This document shows, piece by piece, positions 51,337 through 59,303 of a stretch of 64,000 bases of DNA. Source of the DNA: Euryarchaeota archaeon UBA558. GTDB taxonomy: Archaea; Thermoplasmatota; Poseidoniia; Poseidoniales; Thalassarchaeaceae. The notes below the pieces were generated by a model. It was not told the DNA's origin. It saw nothing but the letters and a program-made list of their open reading frames with translations, and ran no database searches. Location: assembly GCA_002507175.1 (NCBI GenBank), contig DAZE01000015.1:6986-70985 (forward strand), read 5' to 3'. Numbering within the stretch: position 1 is the stretch's first letter; every line of letters starts with the position of its first letter. Both the position numbers and the translations under genes were made by a program.

Positions 51337-53532
51337 TCACCTTCTGTTGTATACGTAAAGGACGTAAAGCCCGGTCACTGCCAAGATCGTGGCGCCAACC
51401 CCGATTTCTGCCAACAGACTGGCTGCAGAATGGCGGTTGGGGTCCAAGGGATAGAAGTCCCCCTCGTCGGACCAGCCATCCCCATCCCCATCCGGACACC
51501 CCGATCTGTCTTGGTCGGATTTGCCCCATTCGTCGGGGCAGTCATCCGATAGAGATGCTCCTTGTTGATCTGAGAATCCGTCGCCATCCGAATCGGACCA
51601 CATCAAAATGGAGTCGGGATGTGAGTCTACTTCGTCGGACCACCCATCGCCGTCGCCATCTGGGCACCCCATTGGCCCGATTGATGAGTTCCCGGTCACC
51701 AATGGGCAGGAGTCGGGCATCGTGGCAGGAGATGGGTTGTCGCCGAAGCCATCGGAGTCGGAGTCGCGCCACTGTGTCGTGTCGCCCTCAAACGCGTCAC
51801 CGTCGTCCGACCATCCGTCCCCGTCGCTGTCTGGGCACCCCCTCCTGTCCTCAGTGCTCGACCCCCATGACTGGGGGCAGTCATCCGGAAGGTAGGCGGG
51901 GGCGGGGTTGTCGCCATAGCCATCGGAGTCGGAGTCGCTCCATTGGGAGTCGTGTGAGGGGAATGCGTCAGCCCCCTCGTTCGATGTCCAGTCAGGACTG
52001 GGGTCCGAGTAGCCGTCCTCATCGGTGTCTGGACATCCCTTCCGATCGTATTCTGAGTATCCCGAGGTGTATGGGCAGCTGTCTGGTTCGATTCCTGATG
52101 GGTTGTCGCCATACCCGTCTCCATCTGCATCCGCCCACTGGGTCTCATCCTCCGGGTACTCGTCAGAGAGATCGGCCCGGCCGTCGTCGTCCGAGTCAGG
52201 GCAACCTCGTAGGCCTATCGTGGATGTTCCGCCTGCCTGTGGGCAATCGTCCGACGTTGGCGTTCCAGGTTGGTCGGCATAGCCGTCCCCGTCTTGGTCC
52301 GACCACAATAGGTGGTTGTCTGGATAGGCGTCTAGGCTGTCCCTGACCTCGTCGTAGTCCCTGTCTGGATGTGGATCGAGCCTGACGACGACGTCCTTCT
52401 CCGCATCCACATACCACAGCTTCCCGGATGGGCCTATCTCCAATCCCATTATGGAACTGGCATTGGTTTCCACAGTCCTGGATCCAAATGCAGCCTTCCC
52501 CGTCTCATCGAGGTTGTATACGGTGATCCTATTGTTGCCATTCTGGGACACGAAGACCTTGTTCTCGTGGACTACAAGGCCCGACGGTCTTGACAGCCCC
52601 GAAGACAAGACCCCCCACTCGACGTCAGTGACCTCGCTGTATTCCGCAAGCACCTCCATCTGGGACTCGGAGCCAGAGATGTCGGTGACTGTGGTATCCT
52701 GATCTGATGTGTTCACCCAAAGTACTCTTCCCCCGCCAGTGTCAGCGATGTAGAGGATGCCGGAGACATCGTCCTTGTCCATATGTCCGGGTACGTCGGC
52801 TACGCGAGTGAGATTGATCTCGGTGTATCTCTTGACGACCCCATCAGAATGGTCATCCTCGCCCGTGTCATGGTCCTCGTTGAAATCGTAGTGAACCAGC
52901 TCACCGTAAAAGCCGTCATTGTACCAATATGCGTTCTCTACGTCATGGGCAACGCCCATTCCGAGTGGGCTCTCATGCAACATATCGAGGTGACTGCCCA
53001 ACAGGCCGCCGGACTCTTGATTCTCGACAGCGTAGTGATCCAGTGAGGAGGGCCAAAGTGCTGGGCCCATGAAATCGTTTGGATCGCCTTGTCCATTGTA
53101 GGTGTTTCTAGACTCCTGTGCTGTGGCGAATTGGTAGTCGAACTCGAGATGATTTGCACCGAAGGCTATCGCGCTGACCTCTTCCATGAAGTGGTAGCCA
53201 TATGCATCTTGTCGAGTCTCTGATGTCTGATCTAAATTGCCTGCATCTTGGATAATCGTAGCACTGTCTGTTGCTCTGTTGACGACCCATAGCTCGCCCA
53301 AACGCAGAGGGCTTGGATGAAATTCAAGATCCCGAGGTTCATCAAGCCCTTGTACGCTGGATGCCACTTCGACTTCAGAGAATCCAGGGCCAAATTGTGT
53401 GACATAGTTCCCTGGAGGGGTTTGAGTGTCCGGATCTGCAGACTCAGGAGATGCTGATCCAGCGAAGCCCACAATCAGCATGATTGCAATCAGATTTACA
53501 AAGTTGGATCTGGAGTGGGACCCACTTGCCAT
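51337..53532 (-). CDS. Exported NHL beta-propeller / TSP3-repeat protein, C-terminally anchored
   Basis: 731 residues. Signal peptide RSNFVNLIAIMLIVGFAGSA. Residues about 45-395 form a propeller with NHL-like blades (LDEPRDLEFHPSPLRLGELW, GILYIADTGGGRVLWVN, SRPSGLVVHENKVFVSQNGN, IMGLEIGPSGKLWYVD). Residues 410-700 are five Asp-rich repeats. The end is a helix (IGVGATILAVTGLYVLYVY) followed by NRR. A CAATATACAA element lies 24 nt before the ATG. NHL propellers usually bind ligand or protein and the repeats bind calcium; the specific role is unknown. It is not a PGF-CTERM protein. Confidence 0.87.
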   Translation of the reverse strand: MASGSHSRSNFVNLIAIMLIVGFAGSASPESADPDTQTPPGNYVTQFGPGFSEVEVASSVQGLDEPRDLEFHPSPLRLGELWVVNRATDSATIIQDAGNLDQTSETRQDAYGYHFMEEVSAIAFGANHLEFDYQFATAQESRNTYNGQGDPNDFMGPALWPSSLDHYAVENQESGGLLGSHLDMLHESPLGMGVAHDVENAYWYNDGFYGELVHYDFNEDHDTGEDDHSDGVVKRYTEINLTRVADVPGHMDKDDVSGILYIADTGGGRVLWVNTSDQDTTVTDISGSESQMEVLAEYSEVTDVEWGVLSSGLSRPSGLVVHENKVFVSQNGNNRITVYNLDETGKAAFGSRTVETNASSIMGLEIGPSGKLWYVDAEKDVVVRLDPHPDRDYDEVRDSLDAYPDNHLLWSDQDGDGYADQPGTPTSDDCPQAGGTSTIGLRGCPDSDDDGRADLSDEYPEDETQWADADGDGYGDNPSGIEPDSCPYTSGYSEYDRKGCPDTDEDGYSDPSPDWTSNEGADAFPSHDSQWSDSDSDGYGDNPAPAYLPDDCPQSWGSSTEDRRGCPDSDGDGWSDDGDAFEGDTTQWRDSDSDGFGDNPSPATMPDSCPLVTGNSSIGPMGCPDGDGDGWSDEVDSHPDSILMWSDSDGDGFSDQQGASLSDDCPDEWGKSDQDRSGCPDGDGDGWSDEGDFYPLDPNRHSAASLLAEIGVGATILAVTGLYVLYVYNRR
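51433..52305 (-). repeat. Five tandem 56-65-residue Cys-containing calcium-type repeats (coding)
   Basis: Each unit begins with W-x-D-x-D-x-DG(Y/F), has DxCP at about residue 20, GCPD at about 35 and DGDGWSD-type motif at about 42. Unit lengths are 56, 65, 57, 57 and 56 residues. Two cysteines per unit could form a disulfide. Unit similarity at DNA level suggests expansion by duplication. Confidence 0.85.
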
Positions 53533-53550
53533 GCTGGTTGTTTTGCTTAG

Positions 53551-53560
53551 TTGTATATTG
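53551..53560 (-). promoter_or_regulatory. TATA-like element of the NHL/TSP3 gene
   Basis: CAATATACAA on the minus strand, centre 24 nt before ATG 53532, slightly nearer than in other genes here. Confidence 0.4.
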
Positions 53561-53638
53561 TGCCTCTGCTCTCTTGGGTGTTGGAATCATGCACATGAAA
53601 ATAGTTGGTCGGCTATCGAACTATCTCGCTATGATAAA

Positions 53639-53787
53639 TTATGAAGATGATTTTCCCAACCTCATTCTTATTTCGTCAGCGAGAACCTCATGTTGATCCT
53701 TATCGACTGTCAAGATAGCAATCACGTCGCCTTCAGAGTCTACCAATTTCACAACATATTTCCAATAACCGCTTATCCAAATCCCTC
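53639..53787 (-). other. Displaced 3' coding segment of the neighbouring membrane-protein gene (apparent frameshift)
   Basis: Directly after the stop of the gene ending at 53788, a different minus-strand frame is open from 53866 to a TAA at 53639. It reads HLGGIWISGYWKYVVKLVDS, then EGDVIAILTVDKDQHEVLAD and EIRMRLGKSSS: a well-composed beta-strand/helix sequence that looks like the natural end of the preceding protein. No good start codon lies in it, so it is not an obvious separate gene. Joining the two needs a -1 shift somewhere in 53788-53866. A sequencing or assembly error, a true mutation or recoding are all possible. Confidence 0.5.
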
Positions 53788-54492
53788 CTAGATGTGATCG
53801 TTGTGTGTTGACGAGGTCGTGTCGACCCAGACCATGTCGGGAATTACCTCGGAGACATTTGAAACCTCAAGTTCCTTGTATGTTATCGATTTTAATTTGA
53901 GTGGAAGGAGCCACCTTCTTAGAATGACCTTGTTTCCATGGATTTCTATCGATGTCCAATTCTTATCCCTAACTATAAAAAAGTACGATAACAAAGAGAA
54001 CATCATTGCAAAGACTACTGCGACGGATACATAGTAGAATGTGTTTTTCATTCTGTAGTCGATAAGCCTCTCCATGTCCGCAGAGAATTCAAACTCCGGG
54101 TCCTGCCCGAAATCATCAGTGCAGAACCAATTGTTGCCCCATTGGTTCTCGCAGTAGTACCACTCTGAGTCCCAATAGCCAGATTCAACGCCATATTGGT
54201 CCTTGCAACCCCATTGATTGGCACCCCAATCCATCTCGTCCATTCCCCCTTCCCACGTGCACTCACCGTCGTAGTATGAGTAGACGTTTTGTTCCTCTTC
54301 GAAGACTAGATCCTCTGCGAATTCGGAGATATAACCTGAAATCATGAAGGATAATACCATCATTACGGCCATGGTGGGCACTCCGCTATTCCCATTTGCC
54401 TTGAAAAAGAATGGTTTCGAGTCAAATTCCACACTGGGCTTCGCCTGATCTTGGTTTTCCCCCTCAGAATCTCCCCACCATTGGTCGGCCAC
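53788..54492 (-). CDS. Unknown two-helix membrane protein with Trp/Cys-rich outer loop, probably truncated by frameshift
   Basis: 234 residues from GTG 54492. First helix PTMAVMMVLSFMISGYI, second VSVAVVFAMMFSLLSYFFIV. Between them lies about 80 residues of Trp, Tyr, Cys, Asn and Glu (GECTWEGGMDEMDWGANQWG, WYYCENQWGNNWFC) with four Cys, expected outside the cell. The segment after the second helix (WTSIEIHGNKVILRRWLLPL) is a beta-rich cytoplasmic part. This part stops abruptly at THNDHI, while another frame continues it for about 50 residues. No family recognised. It is divergent from the CBM-HxlR regulator gene. Confidence 0.65.
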   Translation of the reverse strand: MADQWWGDSEGENQDQAKPSVEFDSKPFFFKANGNSGVPTMAVMMVLSFMISGYISEFAEDLVFEEEQNVYSYYDGECTWEGGMDEMDWGANQWGCKDQYGVESGYWDSEWYYCENQWGNNWFCTDDFGQDPEFEFSADMERLIDYRMKNTFYYVSVAVVFAMMFSLLSYFFIVRDKNWTSIEIHGNKVILRRWLLPLKLKSITYKELEVSNVSEVIPDMVWVDTTSSTHNDHI

Positions 54493-54594
54493 AATCCCAG
54501 GATAATGGAATACAGCATAACGATTTGCCCGGCGCCTAATGGGTCCAGTTGCTGATCAGAATAGCATCACAGCCTTTTCTTTCCTGACAGGACA

Positions 54595-54602
54595 TTCATA
54601 AT
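54595..54602 (+). promoter_or_regulatory. TATA-like element of the CBM-HxlR regulator gene
   Basis: TTCATAAT centred 25.5 nt before ATG 54624, consistent with a leaderless transcript. Weak match, supported by spacing. Confidence 0.35.
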
Positions 54603-54623
54603 GCAACATGGATTAGCGATTAT

Positions 54624-55304
54624 ATGGCAAGTCAGAGGCCTCGGCTAACCGAGGTCCGATTCACGGTGACTGACCAAAGCGGATTTGTAAAAGAGCCCCG
54701 CCTGAAGGGCTCCTTCACCAACTGGGATCAAGTACCGATGTCGGAAATCGGGGATGGGCTATGGGAACATGTCCAGATGGTGGCCCCCGGAACATACGAG
54801 TGGGGGGCTGTCGAACCTGACGGAACTGAATGGGGCGTTTGGCTCCCTGAGTTGGCTGGTAATAGGGTTAATTTGGTAGTCACAGTGACCATGTCGTTGT
54901 TGGTGGAGGGTGTTACTTCGATATTCATCGGGGATGGACATGTCCCAAGGCCTACCTCCAGAAGTTTCCTGGAGGGGCTCTCCCCCAAGGACCGCGCCGG
55001 CCTAGATGAGATACTCCGTTTGTTATCCAGAGCGAGCATGATGAACGTCCTGCAAGTTATCATATCCGCTCGGGCTCCACTTCGATTCAGCAGAATCCAG
55101 GACCTCTGTGCCATATCTGCGACATCCCTCTCCCGCAGGCTGAAGGAGCTGGAGAAGGCCGGGTTGGTGAGGCGGTATTCCCACAACACCATCCCATTGA
55201 CGGTTGAGTACCAAGCGACTCAGGTCGCATTCGAGCTTGAGCCGACTCTAAGGGAGCTCTACAGTTGGGCAATCGACAATCGAGAGAGCCTGCGCGGACC
55301 CTGA
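54624..55304 (+). CDS. Fusion of AMPK-beta/CBM48-like domain with HxlR-type winged-helix regulator
   Basis: 226 residues, no signal peptide. Residues 8-100: VRFTVTDQSGFVKEPRLKGS, FTNWDQVPM, GDGLWEHVQMVAPGTYEWGA; this is the glycogen-binding beta-sandwich pattern of AMPK-beta/CBM48 (GSFNNW and a Y-K-F/W-x-A strand). Residues about 125-222: an HxlR/ArsR-like winged helix, with RASMMNVLQVIISARAPLRF, SATSLSRRLKELEKAGLVRR and VEYQATQVAFELEPTLREL; the recognition helix and LKELEKAGLV-type wing are typical. Inferred role: a transcription factor that senses alpha-glucan or maltodextrin, perhaps controlling the mal/GH57 locus 5-20 kb away. Target and ligand are not shown. The last bases are 28 bp before the tRNA-Asn gene. 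Confidence 0.85.
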   Translation: MASQRPRLTEVRFTVTDQSGFVKEPRLKGSFTNWDQVPMSEIGDGLWEHVQMVAPGTYEWGAVEPDGTEWGVWLPELAGNRVNLVVTVTMSLLVEGVTSIFIGDGHVPRPTSRSFLEGLSPKDRAGLDEILRLLSRASMMNVLQVIISARAPLRFSRIQDLCAISATSLSRRLKELEKAGLVRRYSHNTIPLTVEYQATQVAFELEPTLRELYSWAIDNRESLRGP

Positions 55305-55332
55305 TCCGTACTATCGTTGGAGCGTCCTTTAT

Positions 55333-55408
55333 TGGCGCCGACAGCAGGACTCGAACCTGCGACCTGCGGATTAACAGTCCGCCGCTCCACCAACTAAGCT
55401 ATGTCGGC
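55333..55408 (-). tRNA. tRNA-Asn (anticodon GTT)
   Basis: 76 nt including encoded CCA. Acceptor GCCGACA pairs with TGTCGGC, discriminator G. D arm TAGCTTAGTTGGTGGAGC, anticodon stem-loop GCGGACTGTTAATCCGC with GTT, T arm GCAGGTTCGAGTCCTGC. All stems pair; no intron. Confidence 0.97.
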
Positions 55409-55450
55409 CCAACCCGGCCGCCGCATAACACATTCATCAATGAATCGGAA

Positions 55451-56398
55451 TCATTCCCACTCAATTGTGCCTGGTGGCTTGTGTGTAATATCATACACAA
55501 CCCGATTAACTTGGCCCTTCAGTGAGTTCGTAATCTCCGTACTGATTGATGCCAAGACCTCATGTGGAATTTCAGAAAATCTAGCACTCATTCCATCAAG
55601 GCTTGTGACCGCTCTGACGACTACTGTCTCTCCATGAACCCTGGTATCTCCGTGGACACCAACACTTCTGACAGGTAGTAGAGCAGCGAAATATTGCCAT
55701 GGAAGTTCGCACAAGCCCTTCTCGGAGGCCTCCCTCAGCCTTGTCTCCACGATGTGGCAAGCCTCCCTGCAAGCTTCCACGCGTGGCCTAGTCAATTGGC
55801 CTAAAACGCGTACTGCCAGCCCAGGTCCCGGGAATGGTTGCCTCTCACTGGACTGGATGCCCAATTCCCTAGCGATTTGCCTGACTTCGTCTTTGTAGAA
55901 CTCACGAAGTGGTTCAACTATCTCAAGGTCAACATCATCTGGCAGGCCTCCGACATTGTGGTGACTCTTGATAACATCACGCTGCCCTCCCCCTGACTCA
56001 ATCCAATCGGGGGCTATGGTTCCTTGAACAAGAAACTTGGCGCCGCATTTTTCCTGCTCCTCTTCAAAAACTCGTATGAATTGCTCCCCTATCACTTTGC
56101 GCTTTTCTTCGGGATCTGTGACACCCTCGAGATTGCTGAAGAATCTCTCCGATGCATCTACGACCTGCAGTGTAATCCCCATATCTTCGAACATCTTGCT
56201 GACTTCATCGGTCTCATCCTTTCGCATGAATCCAGTATCCACGTAAACGCAATGTAGGAGGCTTCCAACTGCCCGATGAGCAAGAACCGCTGCGACTGAG
56301 CTGTCAATTCCTCCGGAACATGCGATTATTGCTGTATCATCTATCTGTGACTGCAGAGCCTCGATGGCCTCATCGACCAGAACTTGAGTATCCAACAT
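55451..56398 (-). CDS. guaAB: GMP synthase subunit B (ATP pyrophosphatase, split type)
   Basis: 315 residues from ATG 56398; GTG 56404, overlapping the purE stop, is the alternative. P-loop ACSGGIDSSVAAVLAHR, then LLHCVYVDTGFMRKDE, FLVQGTIAPDWIESGGG, KSHHNVGGLPDD, RQPFPGPGLAVRVLG and the C-terminal dimerisation end ITHKPPGTIEWE. It adenylates XMP and accepts ammonia to make GMP. As in most archaea the glutaminase (GuaAa) is a separate protein; it is not in this window. Downstream of purE in a purine pair. Confidence 0.95.
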   Translation of the reverse strand: MLDTQVLVDEAIEALQSQIDDTAIIACSGGIDSSVAAVLAHRAVGSLLHCVYVDTGFMRKDETDEVSKMFEDMGITLQVVDASERFFSNLEGVTDPEEKRKVIGEQFIRVFEEEQEKCGAKFLVQGTIAPDWIESGGGQRDVIKSHHNVGGLPDDVDLEIVEPLREFYKDEVRQIARELGIQSSERQPFPGPGLAVRVLGQLTRPRVEACREACHIVETRLREASEKGLCELPWQYFAALLPVRSVGVHGDTRVHGETVVVRAVTSLDGMSARFSEIPHEVLASISTEITNSLKGQVNRVVYDITHKPPGTIEWE

Positions 56399-56400
56399 AC

Positions 56401-56874
56401 TCACCCCTGAATCGATTCATCATCCGAAATGACCTTGGCGGTCATGGACGACCTATATTCCGAATAGGCATTGGAAAGGTCGTCATTCTTGGTAGCAAGA
56501 ATCTGCACTGCGAGAGCCCCTGCATTGTCACCCCTGTCGACACCCACGGTAGCGACTGGCATCCCGGGAGGCATCTGAACAATAGAGAGCAGAGAATCGA
56601 AAGGTACCTTGCCCCCAACTGGAACCCCAATTACTGGCTTGCTGGTCATCGATGCGATAACACCAGGGAGAGCGGCCGCGACACCTGCCATGCCAATGAA
56701 AACCTGACAGCCAGAATCCTCCGCGGAGCTGATTATCCCCTCCAAGTACTTCGGGGCCCTGTGTGCGGATGCCACTCTAATTTCGAAGCTCACATCGAAC
56801 TTTTCAAGAACGGATCTGCATTTCTCAGCAATCGGAAGGTCTGACTTAGAGCCTAGTACGACACATATGTCCAT
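56401..56874 (-). CDS. purE: 5-(carboxyamino)imidazole ribonucleotide mutase PurE
   Basis: 157 residues. VVLGSKSDLPIAEKC and ASAHRAPKYLEGI carry the SD and SAHR active-site motifs; GMAGVAAALPGVIASMTSKP, PFDSLLSIVQMPPGMPVATV and DNAGALAVQIL complete the class I-type pattern. It converts N5-CAIR to CAIR in purine synthesis. No purK is adjacent. It ends two bases before guaAB's ATG. A TTTGAA element 26 nt before the ATG may be a promoter, although it also follows the unknown membrane gene by 37 bp. Confidence 0.94.
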   Translation of the reverse strand: MDICVVLGSKSDLPIAEKCRSVLEKFDVSFEIRVASAHRAPKYLEGIISSAEDSGCQVFIGMAGVAAALPGVIASMTSKPVIGVPVGGKVPFDSLLSIVQMPPGMPVATVGVDRGDNAGALAVQILATKNDDLSNAYSEYRSSMTAKVISDDESIQG

Positions 56875-56911
56875 GGCACTCGGGAAGTAAGGAGGTTCAA
56901 ATGCCTGCCGT

Positions 56912-57766
56912 TCATTCTTCCTCGTCGAATATTATGAGATTTGCCGGCCACTCTACTTCTGAACTAGTGACTGGGAATTCTCGGAGGAGTTTGAAAATGC
57001 CTTCAGATTCAGGGTTATTGACAAAGAGACAGTCTTGAACAAAGCCGAATCTACAAATGTAAGACAAGGACATGAAGTTTGTATTTCCTCTACTCATTCC
57101 GTGTAATGTCAATTTGCCACTTCCTAAGTGAGCTACGGCTATTTGTCCATTTTTCCATATTTTTTCAGTTACTACCCAATCACTACTAAGATCGGTGGAA
57201 TTCCAAGATTCCCTGTCTATCGGCAGGATGATTCTAGCTGGAGGAACTGAAAATACATCTGATATCATCTTTATTGATCTGAAAAAGGCTACCCAAAATA
57301 TCGCATATGAGAGCCACCCCAGTATGGGGGAATATTCTATGTGAAATATGAAAAATATCAATCCCAAGGATATTGAAAACCAATCCACAGGTAAAGCTAA
57401 CAGGGAATCATCGGAAGTTGGTTGGTTGTTTCTTGCATTGGCCACCGGGAGGATAAGTAGTAGCCAAGATATGATGAACAATGATCCTGAAACAGCTTGA
57501 TCATCGGGAGTCGATCCCGTGAAAAGTAATGGAATTACGCTCGCGATCAGGAAGAATGGCGACCAAGCTAAGGGCTTCAGAACTGTCCAAGCCAAGGGCC
57601 TCATTCTCTGACGCTCCCATCCAAATCTTGATTCCGCCTCGGGAGTTGTGAACTCCTCAGGGAAAATAACCTCCGAAGGCCTCATCCTGGGGACGGGGGA
57701 TGTACTCGGAAGCCTCCACCATGATGGATCTCCCCTGAGCCAATTCCTGTCCCCATGGGCCTCCAT
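56912..57766 (-). CDS. Unknown four-helix membrane protein
   Basis: 284 residues. A 60-residue charged N terminus (WLRGDPSWWRLPSTSPVPRM) is followed by about four helices (SPFFLIASVIPLLFTG, LFIISWLLLILPVANA, WFSISLGLIFFIFHI, GWLSYAIFWVAFFRSI) and a 100-residue soluble C-terminal part with beta character (KIWKNGQIAVAHLGSGKLTL). No family recognised. It lies 31 nt after gcvPB and 37 nt before purE in a same-strand run, so it is probably co-expressed with glycine-cleavage and purine genes. Base composition is AT-richer than the genes left of 53 kb. Confidence 0.72.
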   Translation of the reverse strand: MEAHGDRNWLRGDPSWWRLPSTSPVPRMRPSEVIFPEEFTTPEAESRFGWERQRMRPLAWTVLKPLAWSPFFLIASVIPLLFTGSTPDDQAVSGSLFIISWLLLILPVANARNNQPTSDDSLLALPVDWFSISLGLIFFIFHIEYSPILGWLSYAIFWVAFFRSIKMISDVFSVPPARIILPIDRESWNSTDLSSDWVVTEKIWKNGQIAVAHLGSGKLTLHGMSRGNTNFMSLSYICRFGFVQDCLFVNNPESEGIFKLLREFPVTSSEVEWPANLIIFDEEE

Positions 57767-57797
57767 GGAACCCCGAGGGGGAAGTGACGAATATGCG

Positions 57798-59303
57798 TTA
57801 GGATTGTTCTTGTGACTTATTGTATCTCAAAATCAGGTTTCTTGCCGCCCATACTTCGTCCACTCTGCCTACAGGAGTAGTATGCGGTGATGATAAAACG
57901 ACTTCTGGATCCTCTGCCAGTATGGCATGGAAATCTTGTGCGAATTTGTCCAGAACCTCTTTTGATTCTGTCTCAGTAGGCTCGAACATCAAACATTCGG
58001 GGACTATCTGTGGGAAATATAGAGTCGGTGCCATATATCCATAATCTAGGAGCCTCTTTGCGACGTCCTTCCCAGTAACTCCATTGGCCTCCTTCAAAGG
58101 GGACATAGATAGGGTGAACTCATGTTTAACAACGTCCGCCGGACAACCTTCTAAGGGCATTGCGTGAATATCTAATTCTGGATCTGGATTCATCATTACA
58201 TGCCTCAGATAGTTTGCGTTCAGAACGGCATGCTCACTCATTCTTTCCAGTTCGCGGCCGTATCTCCTGTAAAACGCCCAAGACCTTACTACTGCTCCTG
58301 CATTTCCATTCCATTGCTGCACCTTACCAATTGTGCGCTCAGGACTGATCCAATGGTACCAATAGCCATCTCCCACTAGTGAGTCTCCATCTTTAGCCTC
58401 ATAGCGTCCCGCTAATGGGGTTGGAAGGAATTTAGACAAATGCTCCTTGACCCCAATTGGACCACTTCCTGGCCCTCCTCCACCATGCGGTTGGCTGAAT
58501 GTTTTGTGTAGATTATAATGTACTGCATCGAATCCCATTCTTCCTGGGTCGGTCTTTCCAAGAATGGCATTGAAGTTTGCACCATCGTAGTACATTTGCC
58601 CTCCTGCATTGTGGACAATCTCTGCTGCTTCTGCTATCTCGGGCTCGAATACGCCCAATGTGCTTGGATTAGTAATCATCATTGCTGCCGTGTCATCTCC
58701 AACTGCTGAACGCAACGCGTCCAGATCTATCCTTCCGTCACTGGCGCTTGGGATCTCTATAATCTGGTATCCGCACATAGAAGCTGAAGCGGGATTGGTA
58801 CCATGAGCAGAATCTGGAACTATGACCTTGTCCCTGTGTCCCTCTCCCCTCTCCCTGTGATACTCCTGGATGCACCTGATAGCTGTGAATTCACCTTGCG
58901 CACCTGCCACTGGCTGAAGCGTTACAGAGTCCATGCCTGAGCAGATAGCTAGCATTTCCTGCATCTCGTAATAGATTGCCAAGAGCCCTTGGACCTGCGA
59001 CTCTGGCTGTAGAGGATGAATTCGGTCAATACCGGGGTGCTGAACAATTCTCTCATTGAGTCGAGGGTTGTGCTTCATTGTACAGGACCCTAGAGGGTAG
59101 AATCCTGTGTCTATTCCAAAGTTTTTCTGGGATAGTTGGGTGTAGTGCCTTACAAGCTCTGGCTCACTGGCTCTAGGCCATTCTGGTAATTTTTTTCGCC
59201 TCATTGATTCTGGTATGGATTTTATGGCATCATGTGAGATTGGTGGCGGCTGCGACCATCCCGCATCTTTGGAGCCATTGAAATCAAAAATGGTACCTGT
59301 CAT
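57798..59303 (-). CDS. gcvPB: Glycine dehydrogenase (decarboxylating) subunit 2
   Basis: 501 residues from ATG 59303, which overlaps the gcvPA stop (ATGA); an ATG 18 nt upstream is less likely. Motifs: PLGSCTMKHNPRLNE, LQPVAGAQGEFTAI, VPDSAHGTNPASASMCGY, and the PLP site NLHKTFSQPHGGGGPGSGP. The end EVVLSSPHTTPVGRVDEVWA is normal. With GcvPA it decarboxylates glycine and passes the aminomethyl group to lipoylated GcvH. GcvH is not in the window. Confidence 0.95.
   Translation of the reverse strand: MTGTIFDFNGSKDAGWSQPPPISHDAIKSIPESMRRKKLPEWPRASEPELVRHYTQLSQKNFGIDTGFYPLGSCTMKHNPRLNERIVQHPGIDRIHPLQPESQVQGLLAIYYEMQEMLAICSGMDSVTLQPVAGAQGEFTAIRCIQEYHRERGEGHRDKVIVPDSAHGTNPASASMCGYQIIEIPSASDGRIDLDALRSAVGDDTAAMMITNPSTLGVFEPEIAEAAEIVHNAGGQMYYDGANFNAILGKTDPGRMGFDAVHYNLHKTFSQPHGGGGPGSGPIGVKEHLSKFLPTPLAGRYEAKDGDSLVGDGYWYHWISPERTIGKVQQWNGNAGAVVRSWAFYRRYGRELERMSEHAVLNANYLRHVMMNPDPELDIHAMPLEGCPADVVKHEFTLSMSPLKEANGVTGKDVAKRLLDYGYMAPTLYFPQIVPECLMFEPTETESKEVLDKFAQDFHAILAEDPEVVLSSPHTTPVGRVDEVWAARNLILRYNKSQEQS

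Noticed and set aside
51433..52305. CRISPR-like or satellite repeat
   Set aside because: The repeats are about 170 bp, in frame, and encode a calcium-type protein repeat; there are no short identical repeats with unique spacers.
53484..53696. Plus-strand 70-codon frame between the NHL gene and the frameshifted gene
   Set aside because: It lies opposite the NHL start and the displaced minus-strand coding segment and has no domain or start signal.
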